11,428 nucleotides of DNA from Actinomycetota bacterium (GCA_003164655.1 PLTW01000070.1:7952-19379), one strand, 5' to 3'. Shown: positions 1 through 6,868, numbered from the stretch's first letter. Notes: generated by a model not told the origin, from the letters alone. Translations and numbers: made by a program.

Positions 1-309
1 GAGGTCATCGATGTCCCGCGAAACCCGCAGCGGCACGCCCGCTTTGCGCAGGCCCTCGAACCAGTTCGACTCGACCAGTCGCAGCATCATGTCGTGCGAT
101 GCCAGGTCGGCACGGCCGTGCGCCTCGAGCGCGGTACAGGTTGCGGCGCTGGTGACCTCGAGTGAGTCGGCGATGACGCCATCGAAGTCGAGCATGACGA
201 GATCGCTCACAGCCAGTGCCGCGGGAGCGCGGGAATCGTCGTCAACTGCCTCGGGGGGGGGTCCGTAAGCTTCTCGGCGGGGTCGCTCATGGTCGCTTCC
301 ATCCTTCAT
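1..309 (-). CDS. HAD-superfamily hydrolase (phosphoglycolate phosphatase-like), N-terminal part, cut by window edge
   Basis: HAD phosphatases dephosphorylate small metabolites in the cytoplasm through an aspartyl-phosphate intermediate. The 103 visible codons contain HAD motif I, DFDGVIADS, with nucleophile Asp41 and acid/base Asp43. A helical cap-type sequence follows, ending in SRDIDDL where the window stops. Motifs II-IV would lie beyond base 1, so subfamily and substrate cannot be named. I chose the ATG at 309-307 because AGGAG lies 8 nt upstream and the frame stays open into motif I. A GTG at 210 is also in frame but has no ribosome binding site. The roughly 34 residues before motif I are charged and proline-rich, which is an unusual extension for this family. 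A run of nine C (minus strand) lies in that extension. A second ATG at 290, with its own GGAAG, reads in another frame. The DUF1003 gene is divergent, 139 bp away. Confidence 0.8.
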   Translation of the reverse strand, partial: MKDGSDHERPRREAYGPPPEAVDDDSRAPAALAVSDLVMLDFDGVIADSLEVTSAATCTALEAHGRADLASHDMMLRLVESNWFEGLRKAGVPLRVSRDIDDL

Positions 310-412
310 GAAGAGCACTCCTGCGGTCGCCTTCTACGCCCTCGCCATGAGGATCGCGAGAGTCGGCGATTGCGTCGCTACGAACGGCGCCGGCGGCTCG
401 GTGCGGATCTGC

Positions 413-442
413 TTGACCCCGGGTGGCGAGGTGCGTGACGAT
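413..442 (+). promoter_or_regulatory. Weak candidate promoter of the DUF1003 gene
   Basis: TTGACC at 413-418 is followed after 18 nt by GACGAT at 437-442. The expected transcription start is about 449, which is the GTG proposed as the DUF1003 start, so the mRNA would be leaderless. The -35 matches five of six consensus bases but the -10 is poor. No ribosome binding site precedes that GTG, which fits a leaderless start. Confidence 0.25.
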
Positions 443-448
443 GGTCCT

Positions 449-958
449 GTGACCAAACGCGGCTGGCAGACTCACTGGCACAGGCATCCGGCGGTGCGCA
501 CCGGCGATCAACTGACCCTGGGGGAGCGCGCCGCCGACCGCATGCGCAGCGTCATGGGCTCCTGGCCCTTTGTCTTCTGCTTCTTTGCCGTCATGATCGT
601 TTGGGCGATCGTCAACACGTATCTGTTTCACCGCGTCCTTCATCACAAGGCCTTCGACCCGTACCCCTACATCCTGCTCAACCTGTTCCTGTCGATGCTC
701 GCCGGCGTACAGGCGGCGGCCCTTCTGATCGCCGCCAAGCGGGCCGATGCGATCGCCTCCGAGGTCGCCGTCCACACCGAGAGAAACACCGAGGACCTCA
801 AGGCTCTCATGCAGGAGAACACCGCCATGACCCTGCAAGTCAAGCAGAACACCGATCTGCTCGAGGAGATCCACCGTCACGTCACCGCGCTGAGCGCAAC
901 GCTGCCGGCGTCCGACGACGCCGGCAGCGTTGTGCCAGACCAGGCGCCCCCCTCGTAG
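449..958 (+). CDS. DUF1003 family small membrane protein
   Basis: About 169 residues. Function is unknown; DUF1003 proteins are small bacterial inner-membrane proteins. The domain starts near residue 24 (LTLGERAADRMRSVMGSW). Two membrane segments follow, about 39-58 and 74-96, separated by the family signature FDPYPYILLNL. Residues 97-150 are a charged, heptad-like helix likely to form a coiled coil, and the tail is short and Pro/Ala-rich. The second membrane helix ends GVQAAALLIAAKRAD rather than the more usual AP..MMSQNR, so this is a divergent member. The start is uncertain. The ATG at 308 would open the frame earlier, but it overlaps the start of the divergent HAD gene, has no ribosome binding site, and the added residues are unlike the family. 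GTG at 431 is another option. The gene converges on the RCC1 gene, 75 bp away. Confidence 0.8.
   Translation: MTKRGWQTHWHRHPAVRTGDQLTLGERAADRMRSVMGSWPFVFCFFAVMIVWAIVNTYLFHRVLHHKAFDPYPYILLNLFLSMLAGVQAAALLIAAKRADAIASEVAVHTERNTEDLKALMQENTAMTLQVKQNTDLLEEIHRHVTALSATLPASDDAGSVVPDQAPPS
894..935 (+). terminator. Strong hairpin at the 3' end of the DUF1003 gene, candidate bidirectional terminator
   Basis: CAACGCTGCCGGCGTC (897-912) and its exact reverse complement (917-932) form a 16-bp perfect stem with the loop CGAC. One wobble pair and two further pairs extend it to 894-935. It lies inside the last codons of the DUF1003 gene and about 100 bp beyond the stop of the convergent RCC1 gene. No T-run follows on either strand, so it would be a U-less, actinobacterial-type hairpin terminator or an mRNA 3'-end stabiliser. 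Confidence 0.45.
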
Positions 959-1033
959 GCTGGGGCGGCGGCGCTTTGCGCGCAGCCCGGCCTACGGTGG
1001 CGAGACCTCTCGCAGAGAGCGGGTCACCGCCTC

Positions 1034-2323
1034 CTACGCGGCGCCACCGATCTCGGTCGGGACGTCTTTGTCGGGGGTGTTGCCCAGGCCGAGATCGCCC
1101 CAGAAGCTGTCGCCGCAGGCCCACAGCGTGCCGTCGCTTCTGAGGACCATGGTCTGCTCGTAGCCACAGGAGACCGCCGTCCAGGCGTGGCCCGTGCCGA
1201 CCCGGGTGGGGGAGGTGACGGTCTGACTCATGTGGCCCAGGCCGAGGTTGCCGGAGGAGCTGTATCCCCAGGACCAGAGGCTGCCATCAGCCTTGACGGC
1301 CAGATTGAACCCACCGCCGCCCGAGACGGCCTTCCACGTGCTGTCCGTGCCGACCTGGGTCGGTGTGGTCTCGTCGTTGGTGTTGTTCGAACCAAGCCCA
1401 AGCTGGTAGTCGTCATTGTGACCAAAGGCCCAGAGGGTGCCATCCTGGATGGCGAGCGTGTACCAGTCGGTGCCCGAGACCGAGACGGCCGTCCAGGTGG
1501 TGGCGCTGCCGACCTGGGTCGGCGTGTTGGTCTGGTTTGTGTTGTTCACACCGAGCTCGCCGTTGCCGTTGCTGCCCCAGCCCCAGAGGGTGCCGTTGCT
1601 CTGGACGGCCAGGGTGTCGACGTAGCCGCAGGAGACGGCAGTCCAGTCGCTGGCCGTGCCGACCTGGGCGGGGGTGGGGTGGACGTGGTTGTCGGCCGTG
1701 CCCAGGCCGAGCTGCCCATCGCTGTTGTCGCCCCAGGCCCACAGGGTACCGTTGGACTTGATGGCAAGAGTGAAGTCCTGGCCGCAGGAGACGGCCTTCC
1801 AGGTGCTGCCCGGCTCGACCTGGGTGGGGGAGTTTCTCTCGGCAGTGTTCTTCAGGCCGAGCTGACCGGAGTCGTTGGCGCCCCAGGCCCACAGCGTGCC
1901 GTCGGTTTTGAGGGCCATCGTGTGGAACTGGCCGCAGGACACGCCTGCCCAGGCGTTGACGGTGATCACGACGACCTTGCTGCGCACCATCATGCTGCCC
2001 GCCTTGTACAGTGCGAGGAGACGCCAGGAGCCCGTTCGCGTGAGCGCTACCTTCGCGGCGAAGGCGTGCTTGGCGGTGAGCTTCGCCGTAGCCAGATGCA
2101 GCCACTTCTTGCCCGACTGTTCGAGGATGACGAGCGTCTTGACGCCGGCCTTGGGATGACCGACTACGCCCTTCAGCAGCACTGTCTGGCCGATGGTGGC
2201 GGTTCGCGCCGCCGCCTTGAGGCTCACCGTGGGCTTGGCCGCCGCCAGTGCGCCGGCCGTCGGCAGCAGGAGCAGCGCTACCGTGGTGAGGGCGATAACC
2301 AAGGCTATCCGGTAGCGATTCAC
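1034..2323 (-). CDS. Secreted RCC1-repeat (beta-propeller) protein with N-terminal Ig-like domain
   Basis: About 429 residues. The start is GTG at 2323, with AGGGAG six nt upstream; an in-frame ATG at 2362 lacks this site. Residues 1-27 form a signal peptide: NRYR, a hydrophobic core ALTTVALLLL, then an AGALA-type cleavage site. Residues about 30-122 look like a beta-sandwich (Ig-like) domain of the kind often found in secreted actinobacterial proteins. Residues 125-429 contain six RCC1 repeats of 50-53 residues, starting at Trp125, 175, 227, 277, 330 and 381. Each has the pattern W.AVSCG....LA...DGTLWAWG....GQLGLG....PTQVG. Eukaryotic RCC1 has seven blades. There is no sortase motif or C-terminal membrane anchor, so it is probably released outside the cell. 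Binding partner unknown. Bacterial RCC1 repeats usually mediate protein binding and are not nucleotide exchange factors. Confidence 0.88.
   Translation of the reverse strand: MNRYRIALVIALTTVALLLLPTAGALAAAKPTVSLKAAARTATIGQTVLLKGVVGHPKAGVKTLVILEQSGKKWLHLATAKLTAKHAFAAKVALTRTGSWRLLALYKAGSMMVRSKVVVITVNAWAGVSCGQFHTMALKTDGTLWAWGANDSGQLGLKNTAERNSPTQVEPGSTWKAVSCGQDFTLAIKSNGTLWAWGDNSDGQLGLGTADNHVHPTPAQVGTASDWTAVSCGYVDTLAVQSNGTLWGWGSNGNGELGVNNTNQTNTPTQVGSATTWTAVSVSGTDWYTLAIQDGTLWAFGHNDDYQLGLGSNNTNDETTPTQVGTDSTWKAVSGGGGFNLAVKADGSLWSWGYSSSGNLGLGHMSQTVTSPTRVGTGHAWTAVSCGYEQTMVLRSDGTLWACGDSFWGDLGLGNTPDKDVPTEIGGAA
1037..1951 (-). repeat. Six tandem RCC1-coding repeats of about 150-159 bp
   Basis: The DNA coding for RCC1 blades 1-6 repeats with a period of 50-53 codons. 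Recurrent segments encode GTLWAWG and PTQVG. Repeats 1-3 and 6 keep SCG after W.AV; repeats 4 and 5 have lost the cysteine (SVSG, SGGG). The copies are diverged, so recent slippage expansion is not evident. Confidence 0.8.
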
Positions 2324-2413
2324 GGCACTCTCCCTTGTCTCGAAGCGGTCATGACGGTGCACGAGGGTGACGGTGGTCTACGGAGAGTCAGTCGGATGCT
2401 CCGTTGGAAGATC

Positions 2414-2442
2414 ACAGTACGAAAGGTCAATCGGCCTGTCAA
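2414..2442 (-). promoter_or_regulatory. Sigma-70-type promoter of the RCC1-repeat gene
   Basis: On the minus strand a perfect TTGACA (2442-2437) is followed by a 17-nt spacer and TACTGT (2419-2414). Transcription would start near 2407, giving a leader of about 85 nt that ends in the AGGGAG ribosome binding site. This is the best consensus promoter in the window. It lies in the 256-bp gap between the cyclase stop and the RCC1 start, so the RCC1 gene is probably transcribed on its own. The rest of that gap (2443-2579) shows only short GC hairpins. Confidence 0.7.
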
Positions 2443-2579
2443 ACTGCGCGGCGAAGCCCGATCGCACGTGCCGGCGCGCCGCCGATACTGACCGCCGACG
2501 CCGATGATCCGGCTTTCATCGTCGGGCCGGGCGGTGCGCTGCGGCGATGGCCGGCGACACCGGGGAGCGGCTGGGCGGT

Positions 2580-3872
2580 CTACTCGGACTCGAGCGCGGT
2601 GCGGTGCTTGTGTTCGTACATGTACGCGTCGGCCTGCTCCAGCAGGCCGTCCAGCGAGAGAGCATGCGGGGGCTTGGAGTAAGCGGAGCCGATCGTCAGG
2701 GCGATGGGGAAGCCCAGGTCGGACGCGGCGGTCTGGCGGTCGAGCTCGTCTTCGAGTCGCTTCGCCAGCGTGGCGACCGAGGCCCCGTCGGCCTGCGTCA
2801 AAGCGACGAACTCGTCGCCGCCGATGCGGGCCACGATGTCGGACTTGCGAAACGTCGCCTCGAGCGTCTGGGCGCAAAGACTCAGGGCGAGGTCGCCGGC
2901 ATTGTGACCGTGGGCGTCGTTGATCGCCTTGAGATGGTCGACGTCAGCATAGATGATCGTCAGGGTCGAACCGGATCGTCGGCTTTCTTCGAGGCGCTGC
3001 CCGGCCAGTAGCGCAAAGCCGCGGCGATTGTAAAGACCGGTCATGGCGTCGCGCAACGACATCGAGCGCAGCTTGTCTTCGAGGGCACGGCGCTCCGTGA
3101 CGTCGCGAGCGGCGGCAAAGACGCCCTGCAGCTCTCCTGTCTCGTTACGAAAGACGGTCGCGTTGTACTCGACGTCGGTCACAGATCCCGAGACGTGGCG
3201 CAAGCTGAGAGGGTAGTCGCGGACCTGGCCGCGCCGCAGCACCTCGCGGTAACAGGCGCGCGCCTTCTCGGGTTGTGTGAAGTAGTCGCTGAAGTCGGTG
3301 CCGATCAGGGCCGTGCGCTGAAAGCCGGTGACCTGCGCCGTGGCCTCGTTTGCGTCGGCGATCTTGCCCTCGGGCGAGATCGTCATGAGAGGGTCGAGGC
3401 TGGCCTCGATGAGGCTGCGAGCGTAGAGCGAGGCGGCCTGAACCTGGTCCTCGGTGCGCGCCCGCGTGGTGACATCGCGAGAGATCGTGGCGGTCCCCAC
3501 GATCCTGCCCTCGGCGTCGAGCACCGGCGAGACGCTGAGGGAGACGATGAGCATGGTGCCGTCTTTGCGTACGCGCTGTACCCAATGATGCTCGATGCGC
3601 TCGCCGCGCCGGACGCGCTCGAGGAGATCGCTCAACTCGCCCCTGCCGTCGGGCGGCACGATGAGCGACAGGTGGCGCCCCACGATCTCGTCGGCGCCGT
3701 AGCCGTAGAGCTCCTCGGCGGCGGCGTTCAACGCCATGATGGTCCCGTCCAGGGACTCGCCGATGATGGCGTCGTCGCACGACGCCACGATGCCGGCCAG
3801 GTACGCCAGAGTCTCGTCGTCTTCGCGCCGGACCAACTGGCGCTGGTCGTCGATCGGAAGAATATCGCTCAC
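2580..3872 (-). CDS. Diguanylate cyclase with two PAS domains (PAS-PAS-GGDEF)
   Basis: About 430 residues, no membrane segment, so cytoplasmic. It would make cyclic di-GMP from two GTP. PAS1 spans about 22-136 (CDDAIIGESLDGTIMALNAA up to the ATISRDVT PAC end). PAS2 spans about 148-260 (SLIEASLDPLMTISPEGKI up to AARDVTERRALE). The GGDEF domain spans about 265-427, opening with the usual LRDAMTGLYNRRGF. Metal and substrate residues are present: YADVDHLKAIND (305-319), HGHNAGD (321-327) and GGDEF (351-355). An RxxD product-inhibition site, RKSD (342-345), sits exactly five residues before GGDEF. The enzyme should therefore be active and feedback-inhibited. The PAS ligands cannot be told from sequence, and no haem or flavin signature is obvious. 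The start is GTG at 3872 with GAGG 4 nt upstream. It is divergent from the MarR operon. Confidence 0.93.
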   Translation of the reverse strand: MSDILPIDDQRQLVRREDDETLAYLAGIVASCDDAIIGESLDGTIMALNAAAEELYGYGADEIVGRHLSLIVPPDGRGELSDLLERVRRGERIEHHWVQRVRKDGTMLIVSLSVSPVLDAEGRIVGTATISRDVTTRARTEDQVQAASLYARSLIEASLDPLMTISPEGKIADANEATAQVTGFQRTALIGTDFSDYFTQPEKARACYREVLRRGQVRDYPLSLRHVSGSVTDVEYNATVFRNETGELQGVFAAARDVTERRALEDKLRSMSLRDAMTGLYNRRGFALLAGQRLEESRRSGSTLTIIYADVDHLKAINDAHGHNAGDLALSLCAQTLEATFRKSDIVARIGGDEFVALTQADGASVATLAKRLEDELDRQTAASDLGFPIALTIGSAYSKPPHALSLDGLLEQADAYMYEHKHRTALESE

Positions 3873-4004
3873 GCAGCCTCAGGCTCGCGCTTGTCATGGG
3901 GTCGAGTGAATAGTGTTCCAACAAACAGTACACCAATGAACCCTGTCAAGCGTTCCTCTCTGCGGCGCCTCGCGCCACCCGGCTGCGTATCGCGGCGGCG
4001 GATC
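3873..4004. promoter_or_regulatory. Divergent intergenic region between cyclase and MarR genes
   Basis: This part of the spacer drops in GC around 3905-3950. On the minus strand a perfect TTGACA lies at 3949-3944, about 70 nt upstream of the cyclase start. It is a candidate -35, but the hexamers 16-18 nt downstream (TGTTTG, GTTTGT) are poor -10 boxes. TACTGT follows at only 13 nt, so I cannot assign the -10. The right-hand part (3960-4000) is GC-rich without clear signals. Confidence 0.35.
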
Positions 4005-4040
4005 GTTTATTGTGGTAATTATCATGGTAAACTATCAAGC
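4005..4040 (+). promoter_or_regulatory. Promoter and probable MarR operator of the MarR-MFS-DUF1295 operon
   Basis: An AT-rich island in GC-rich surroundings directly abuts the MarR start. TAAACT (4028-4033) is a plausible -10, 17 nt after the weak -35 GTTTAT (4005-4010). It places the transcription start at about 4040-4041, on the ATG itself. There is no ribosome binding site, so the message is probably leaderless. Overlapping the -10 are two near-identical units in tandem, TGGTAATTATCA (4013-4024) and TGGTAAACTATCA (4025-4037). A repressor bound there would block RNA polymerase, as expected of an autoregulated MarR-type gene. Confidence 0.55.
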
Positions 4041-4520
4041 ATGACGACTGACTTCGACCTCACGAGCGCCCCGGCGATCGCGACCGGCGACACGCCGCTC
4101 GGCGATCCCGAGCTGGCGGCGCGCCTGCGTCTGGTGCTCAACCGACTGGCCCGCCGGCTGCGCAGCCAGACACCCGGAGACCTGAGCCCGTCGCGCACCT
4201 CGGCTCTTGTGACCATCGAGCTACAGGGGCCGATCACCCTGGGCCGGCTGGCGGCCTGTGAACGCGTCAGCCCGCCGGGTGTGACGCGCATGGTGGCGGC
4301 ACTCGAGGAGCTTGGTCTGGTGCGCCGCGAGGCCGACCCGACCGATCGTCGCGTGGCCCGCGTCAGCCTTACGGCGGAGGGCAGGCGCACGGTGCAGGCC
4401 ACTCGCACCCGCAAGACCGCCTATCTGGCCAGGCGCCTGGGAACGCTCGATGAGCCCGAGCTCGCGGCAGTGCGCGCGGCGCTGCCGGTTCTCGAGCGCC
4501 TGCTTGAAGACGACCGTTGA
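4041..4520 (+). CDS. MarR-family transcriptional regulator
   Basis: 159 residues, the usual MarR length. MarR proteins are dimeric winged-helix repressors released from DNA by small, often lipophilic or phenolic ligands. N- and C-terminal helices form the dimer interface (about 25-45 and 118-158). The winged helix spans about 50-115: ITLGRLAACERVSPPGVTRM, then VAALEELGLVRREADPTDRR, then VARVSLTAEGR. The recognition helix starts at SPPGVTRM (77-84), and the wing contains the family signature D.TDRR..R.SLT (99-111). The first 20 residues are an uncharged tail. The gene is first in an operon: its TGA overlaps the TTG start of the MFS exporter, so the exporter is translationally coupled. It most likely represses its own operon through the tandem repeat at 4013-4037. 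The ligand is unknown. Confidence 0.93.
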   Translation: MTTDFDLTSAPAIATGDTPLGDPELAARLRLVLNRLARRLRSQTPGDLSPSRTSALVTIELQGPITLGRLAACERVSPPGVTRMVAALEELGLVRREADPTDRRVARVSLTAEGRRTVQATRTRKTAYLARRLGTLDEPELAAVRAALPVLERLLEDDR

Positions 4521-5905
4521 GCGACCTTCTCGAGAGCGGTGGCGAGCGCCACGAGCCGCCGGGCGGGCGCCGCGGGCCGGCCTTTGTCACGCGCATGTTC
4601 CGCTCGCTGCGGACGCGCAACTACCGCCTCTGGTTCTTGGGTCAGACCATCTCCCAGTGCGGCACCTGGATGCAGTCGGTGGCCCAGTACTGGCTGGTCC
4701 TCGAGCTCACCCACAATGCTTTCGACCTGGGCGTGACGGCGGCGCTGCAGTTCGCGCCAGTGCTCCTCTTTGGGACCATCGGCGGCCTGGTGGCCGACCG
4801 TTTCGACAAACGCAAGGTGTTGCTCGTCACCCAGACAGCCTTCACAGTGCAGGCCACCGTGCTCTGGGTGCTGGTCGCCAACGGTTCCGTACGCCTCTGG
4901 ATGGTCTGGGCGCTGGCCTCGCTCATGGGCTTCATCAATGTCCTGGACAACCCATCGCGGCAGAGCTTCGTGGTCGAGATGGCCGGCTCCGACGACCTTA
5001 CCAACGCGGTCAGCCTGAACAGCGTCATCGTCAACATGTCGCGCATCGTCGGCCCGGCTCTCGCCGGCATCATGATCGCCACCGTGGGCCTGTCGTGGGC
5101 CTTCCTGGCCAACGCCGTCTCGTTTGCCGCGGTGATCGGCGCACTGTACGCCATGCGGCCCGCCGAGCTGCATCGCCGCCCCCCGGTGGCTCGCGCCAAG
5201 GGGCAGATCCGGGCCGGCATGCGCTACGCCTGGCGGGCCTGGGAGCTGCGCGTGCCGCTGATCATGATGGCGGTGATCGGCACGCTGGCCTACAACTTCA
5301 GCGTGATCCTGCCGCTCTATGCGCACGATGTGTTTCATCGTGGCGCCGGCACCTACAGCGCCTTGACGGTCGCCATGGGCATCGGCGCCCTGGCCGGCGG
5401 GCTGACCATCGCCGCACGCCGGCGACCGAGCCATCGACTGCTGGTGGCCGTCAGTCTTGCCTTCGGCGTGTGCATTCTCGCGGTGGCGGCGGCGCCCACT
5501 TTGCCGCTGTGTCTGGCGCTGCTGGTGCTGATGGGCGCCGCCAGCGTGATGTTCATCGCCACGGCCAACTCGCTGCTGCAGCTCAACTCGAGCGGCGCCA
5601 TGCGCGGCCGCGTGATGTCGCTCTGGGCCGTCGTCTTTTTGGGTTCGACGCCCATCGGCGCGCCGCTGATCGGCTTTCTCGCCGGCCGGTACGGCGCCCG
5701 CTTTGCACTGGGCGTCGGCGGCCTGGCCACTCTGCTCATCGCCGTCTGGGCGGGTTTTGCCCTGCGCCGCATCCGCAACACGCGCAGGTTGGCCGCCAGG
5801 GTCGATCTGCCGATGGACGGCGGTGCGGCGATCGACGCTGCCGGCGCAAGCTACGCAACGATCGGCAGAGACGTCCTCGGCGGAACCGTCGGCCGGGGTC
5901 GGTAG
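4517..5905 (+). CDS. MFS transporter, EntS/MFS_3-like exporter
   Basis: 462 residues in the inner membrane, with about 12 hydrophobic segments, as usual for a drug- or siderophore-type proton-coupled exporter. The N-terminus, MFRSLRTRNYRLWFLGQTIS then GTWMQSVAQYWLVLELT (about 27-65), is the hallmark of the MFS_3 (EntS-like) group. The motif-A loop between helices 2 and 3 is GGLVADRFDKRKVL (89-102). The second half has the counterpart SSGAMRGRVMSLWAVVFLGS before helix 11. About 50 residues after the last helix form a Gly/Ala-rich cytoplasmic tail of no known role. The start is TTG at 4517, overlapping the MarR stop, with GAAG upstream in the end of marR. Its pairing with MarR resembles emrR/mar-type efflux operons. 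The substrate cannot be inferred; a toxic lipophilic compound that also binds MarR is the natural guess. Confidence 0.92.
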   Translation: MSDLLESGGERHEPPGGRRGPAFVTRMFRSLRTRNYRLWFLGQTISQCGTWMQSVAQYWLVLELTHNAFDLGVTAALQFAPVLLFGTIGGLVADRFDKRKVLLVTQTAFTVQATVLWVLVANGSVRLWMVWALASLMGFINVLDNPSRQSFVVEMAGSDDLTNAVSLNSVIVNMSRIVGPALAGIMIATVGLSWAFLANAVSFAAVIGALYAMRPAELHRRPPVARAKGQIRAGMRYAWRAWELRVPLIMMAVIGTLAYNFSVILPLYAHDVFHRGAGTYSALTVAMGIGALAGGLTIAARRRPSHRLLVAVSLAFGVCILAVAAAPTLPLCLALLVLMGAASVMFIATANSLLQLNSSGAMRGRVMSLWAVVFLGSTPIGAPLIGFLAGRYGARFALGVGGLATLLIAVWAGFALRRIRNTRRLAARVDLPMDGGAAIDAAGASYATIGRDVLGGTVGRGR

Positions 5906-5997
5906 CGTCGCCGCGGCGCTCGCGCGCGAACGGCGCGTCTGAGGCGGCCCGACTGTGGGTACTACCCGGCAGAGTAGTCGAGAAGGGGTCGGCGCAC

Positions 5998-6801
5998 ATG
6001 GGGACCGTCGCGCTCGTGCTGATCGGTTGGGGCATCGTGGCCGTGATGATGTTGGCGCTGTGGCTCGTGCAGCGCGCCACGGGGGATGCCGGCGTGGTCG
6101 ACGTCGGCTGGTCGGCCGGCTTGGGCATACTGGCCGTCTTCTACGCGCTGCTGGGCGGCGGCGCGCCGGTCCAGCGTCTGGTCGTCGCGCTTCTGGCGGG
6201 CATCTGGTCGGTCCGTCTGGCGCTGTACGTGCTCTTCAACCGTGTGCTCGGCAAGCCCGAGGACGGTCGCTATCAGGCTCTGCGCAAGGGCTGGGTCGAT
6301 CGCGGCGCGAACGTTCAGACCCGCCTGTTGATCTTCTTCGAAGCGCAGGGCGTGATCGACGCGGTCATGTCGATCCCGTTCCTGGTGGTGGCGTCGATCG
6401 GCTGGACGAGGCTGCGTCCCTGGCAGTACGTGGCCATCGCGGTCTGGCTCGTGGCGATCGCCGGCGAGGCGCTGGCCGACCGTCAGCTGGCCCGCTTTCG
6501 GGCCGACCCGACGACCAGAGGGACCACTTGCCGGCGCGGCGTCTGGAGCTACTCGCGGCACCCCAACTACTTCTTCGAGTGGCTGCACTGGTGGACGTAC
6601 GTGGTTCTGGCGGCGGGGTTTGTCTGGTGGCCGCTGACCCTCGTGAGTCCGGTGCTGATCAGCGTCTTTCTTTTTCGCGTGACCGGCATTCCGGCGACCG
6701 AGCGCCAGGCGCTGCGCTCGCGGGCCGACTACCGCGACTACCAGCTCTCGACCAGCGTGTTCGTGCCGTGGTTTCACAAGCGGCGCCGGCCGGCGGGATA
6801 G
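5998..6801 (+). CDS. DUF1295 membrane protein (steroid 5-alpha-reductase / isoprenylcysteine methyltransferase-like fold)
   Basis: 267 residues, the normal DUF1295 length, with six or seven membrane segments (about 4-24, 38-57, 60-80, 119-137, 141-159, 196-213, 214-229). The relatives for which a reaction is known are lipid-modifying reductases or methyltransferases, but none is established for DUF1295. The C-terminal signature is intact: GVWSYSRHPNYFFEW (181-195), then TGIPATERQ (229-237) and a YRDYQ..TS.FVPW end (245-258). The N-terminal VVDVGWSAGLG (33-43) is also typical. The start is ATG at 5998, with AAGGGG 9 nt upstream. The 92-bp gap after the MFS gene contains a small palindrome (GGGTACTACCC, 5957-5967) but no clear terminator, so the gene is probably the third in the MarR operon. 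It would act on a membrane lipid; the substrate is unknown. Confidence 0.88.
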   Translation: MGTVALVLIGWGIVAVMMLALWLVQRATGDAGVVDVGWSAGLGILAVFYALLGGGAPVQRLVVALLAGIWSVRLALYVLFNRVLGKPEDGRYQALRKGWVDRGANVQTRLLIFFEAQGVIDAVMSIPFLVVASIGWTRLRPWQYVAIAVWLVAIAGEALADRQLARFRADPTTRGTTCRRGVWSYSRHPNYFFEWLHWWTYVVLAAGFVWWPLTLVSPVLISVFLFRVTGIPATERQALRSRADYRDYQLSTSVFVPWFHKRRRPAG

Positions 6802-6815
6802 GCCGCGTCGCGACG

Positions 6816-6868
6816 ATGGAGCGAGCGAGATGAGCGGCCCGCAGGCCCCCAGAGCGCGAGCGGCATGA
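6816..6868 (+). other. Two tiny coupled leader reading frames before the fatty acid kinase gene
   Basis: ATG at 6816 opens a 5-codon frame (MERAR) whose TGA overlaps the ATG at 6830 in ATGA. That second frame has 12 codons (MSGPQAPRARAA), has GGAG 8 nt before its ATG, and ends in a TGA that again overlaps, as ATGA, the ATG at 6865 of the kinase gene. The kinase start itself has only a weak ribosome binding site. This could be a translational relay, or chance in GC-rich sequence. Confidence 0.25.

Noticed and set aside
188..290. A true frameshift in the HAD gene at the C-tract
   Set aside because: ATG 309 with AGGAG reads through the nine-C tract into the HAD motif without interruption, so no frameshift is needed.
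308..448. Earlier ATG of the DUF1003 frame
   Set aside because: It overlaps the start codon of the divergent HAD gene (the palindrome CTTCATGAAG), has no ribosome binding site and adds non-conserved residues.
1034..1951. CRISPR-like array or non-coding tandem repeat
   Set aside because: The roughly 150-bp periodicity is explained by protein-coding RCC1 repeats in frame, with diverged copies.
1187..2491. 434-codon plus-strand frame opposite the RCC1 gene
   Set aside because: Its periodic Gly/Val/Ala sequence simply mirrors the RCC1 repeats. The minus-strand frame has signal peptide, repeats, ribosome binding site and promoter.
3195..4040. Upstream extension of the MarR frame opposite the cyclase gene
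   Set aside because: It is antisense to conserved PAS codons. MarR proteins start near the ATG at 4041, and an AT-rich promoter region lies directly before it.
4312..5997. Upstream extension of the DUF1295 frame through the MarR and MFS genes
   Set aside because: The part before 5998 is Arg/Pro-rich and in another frame of two clear genes. ATG 5998 has a ribosome binding site, and the family length fits from there.
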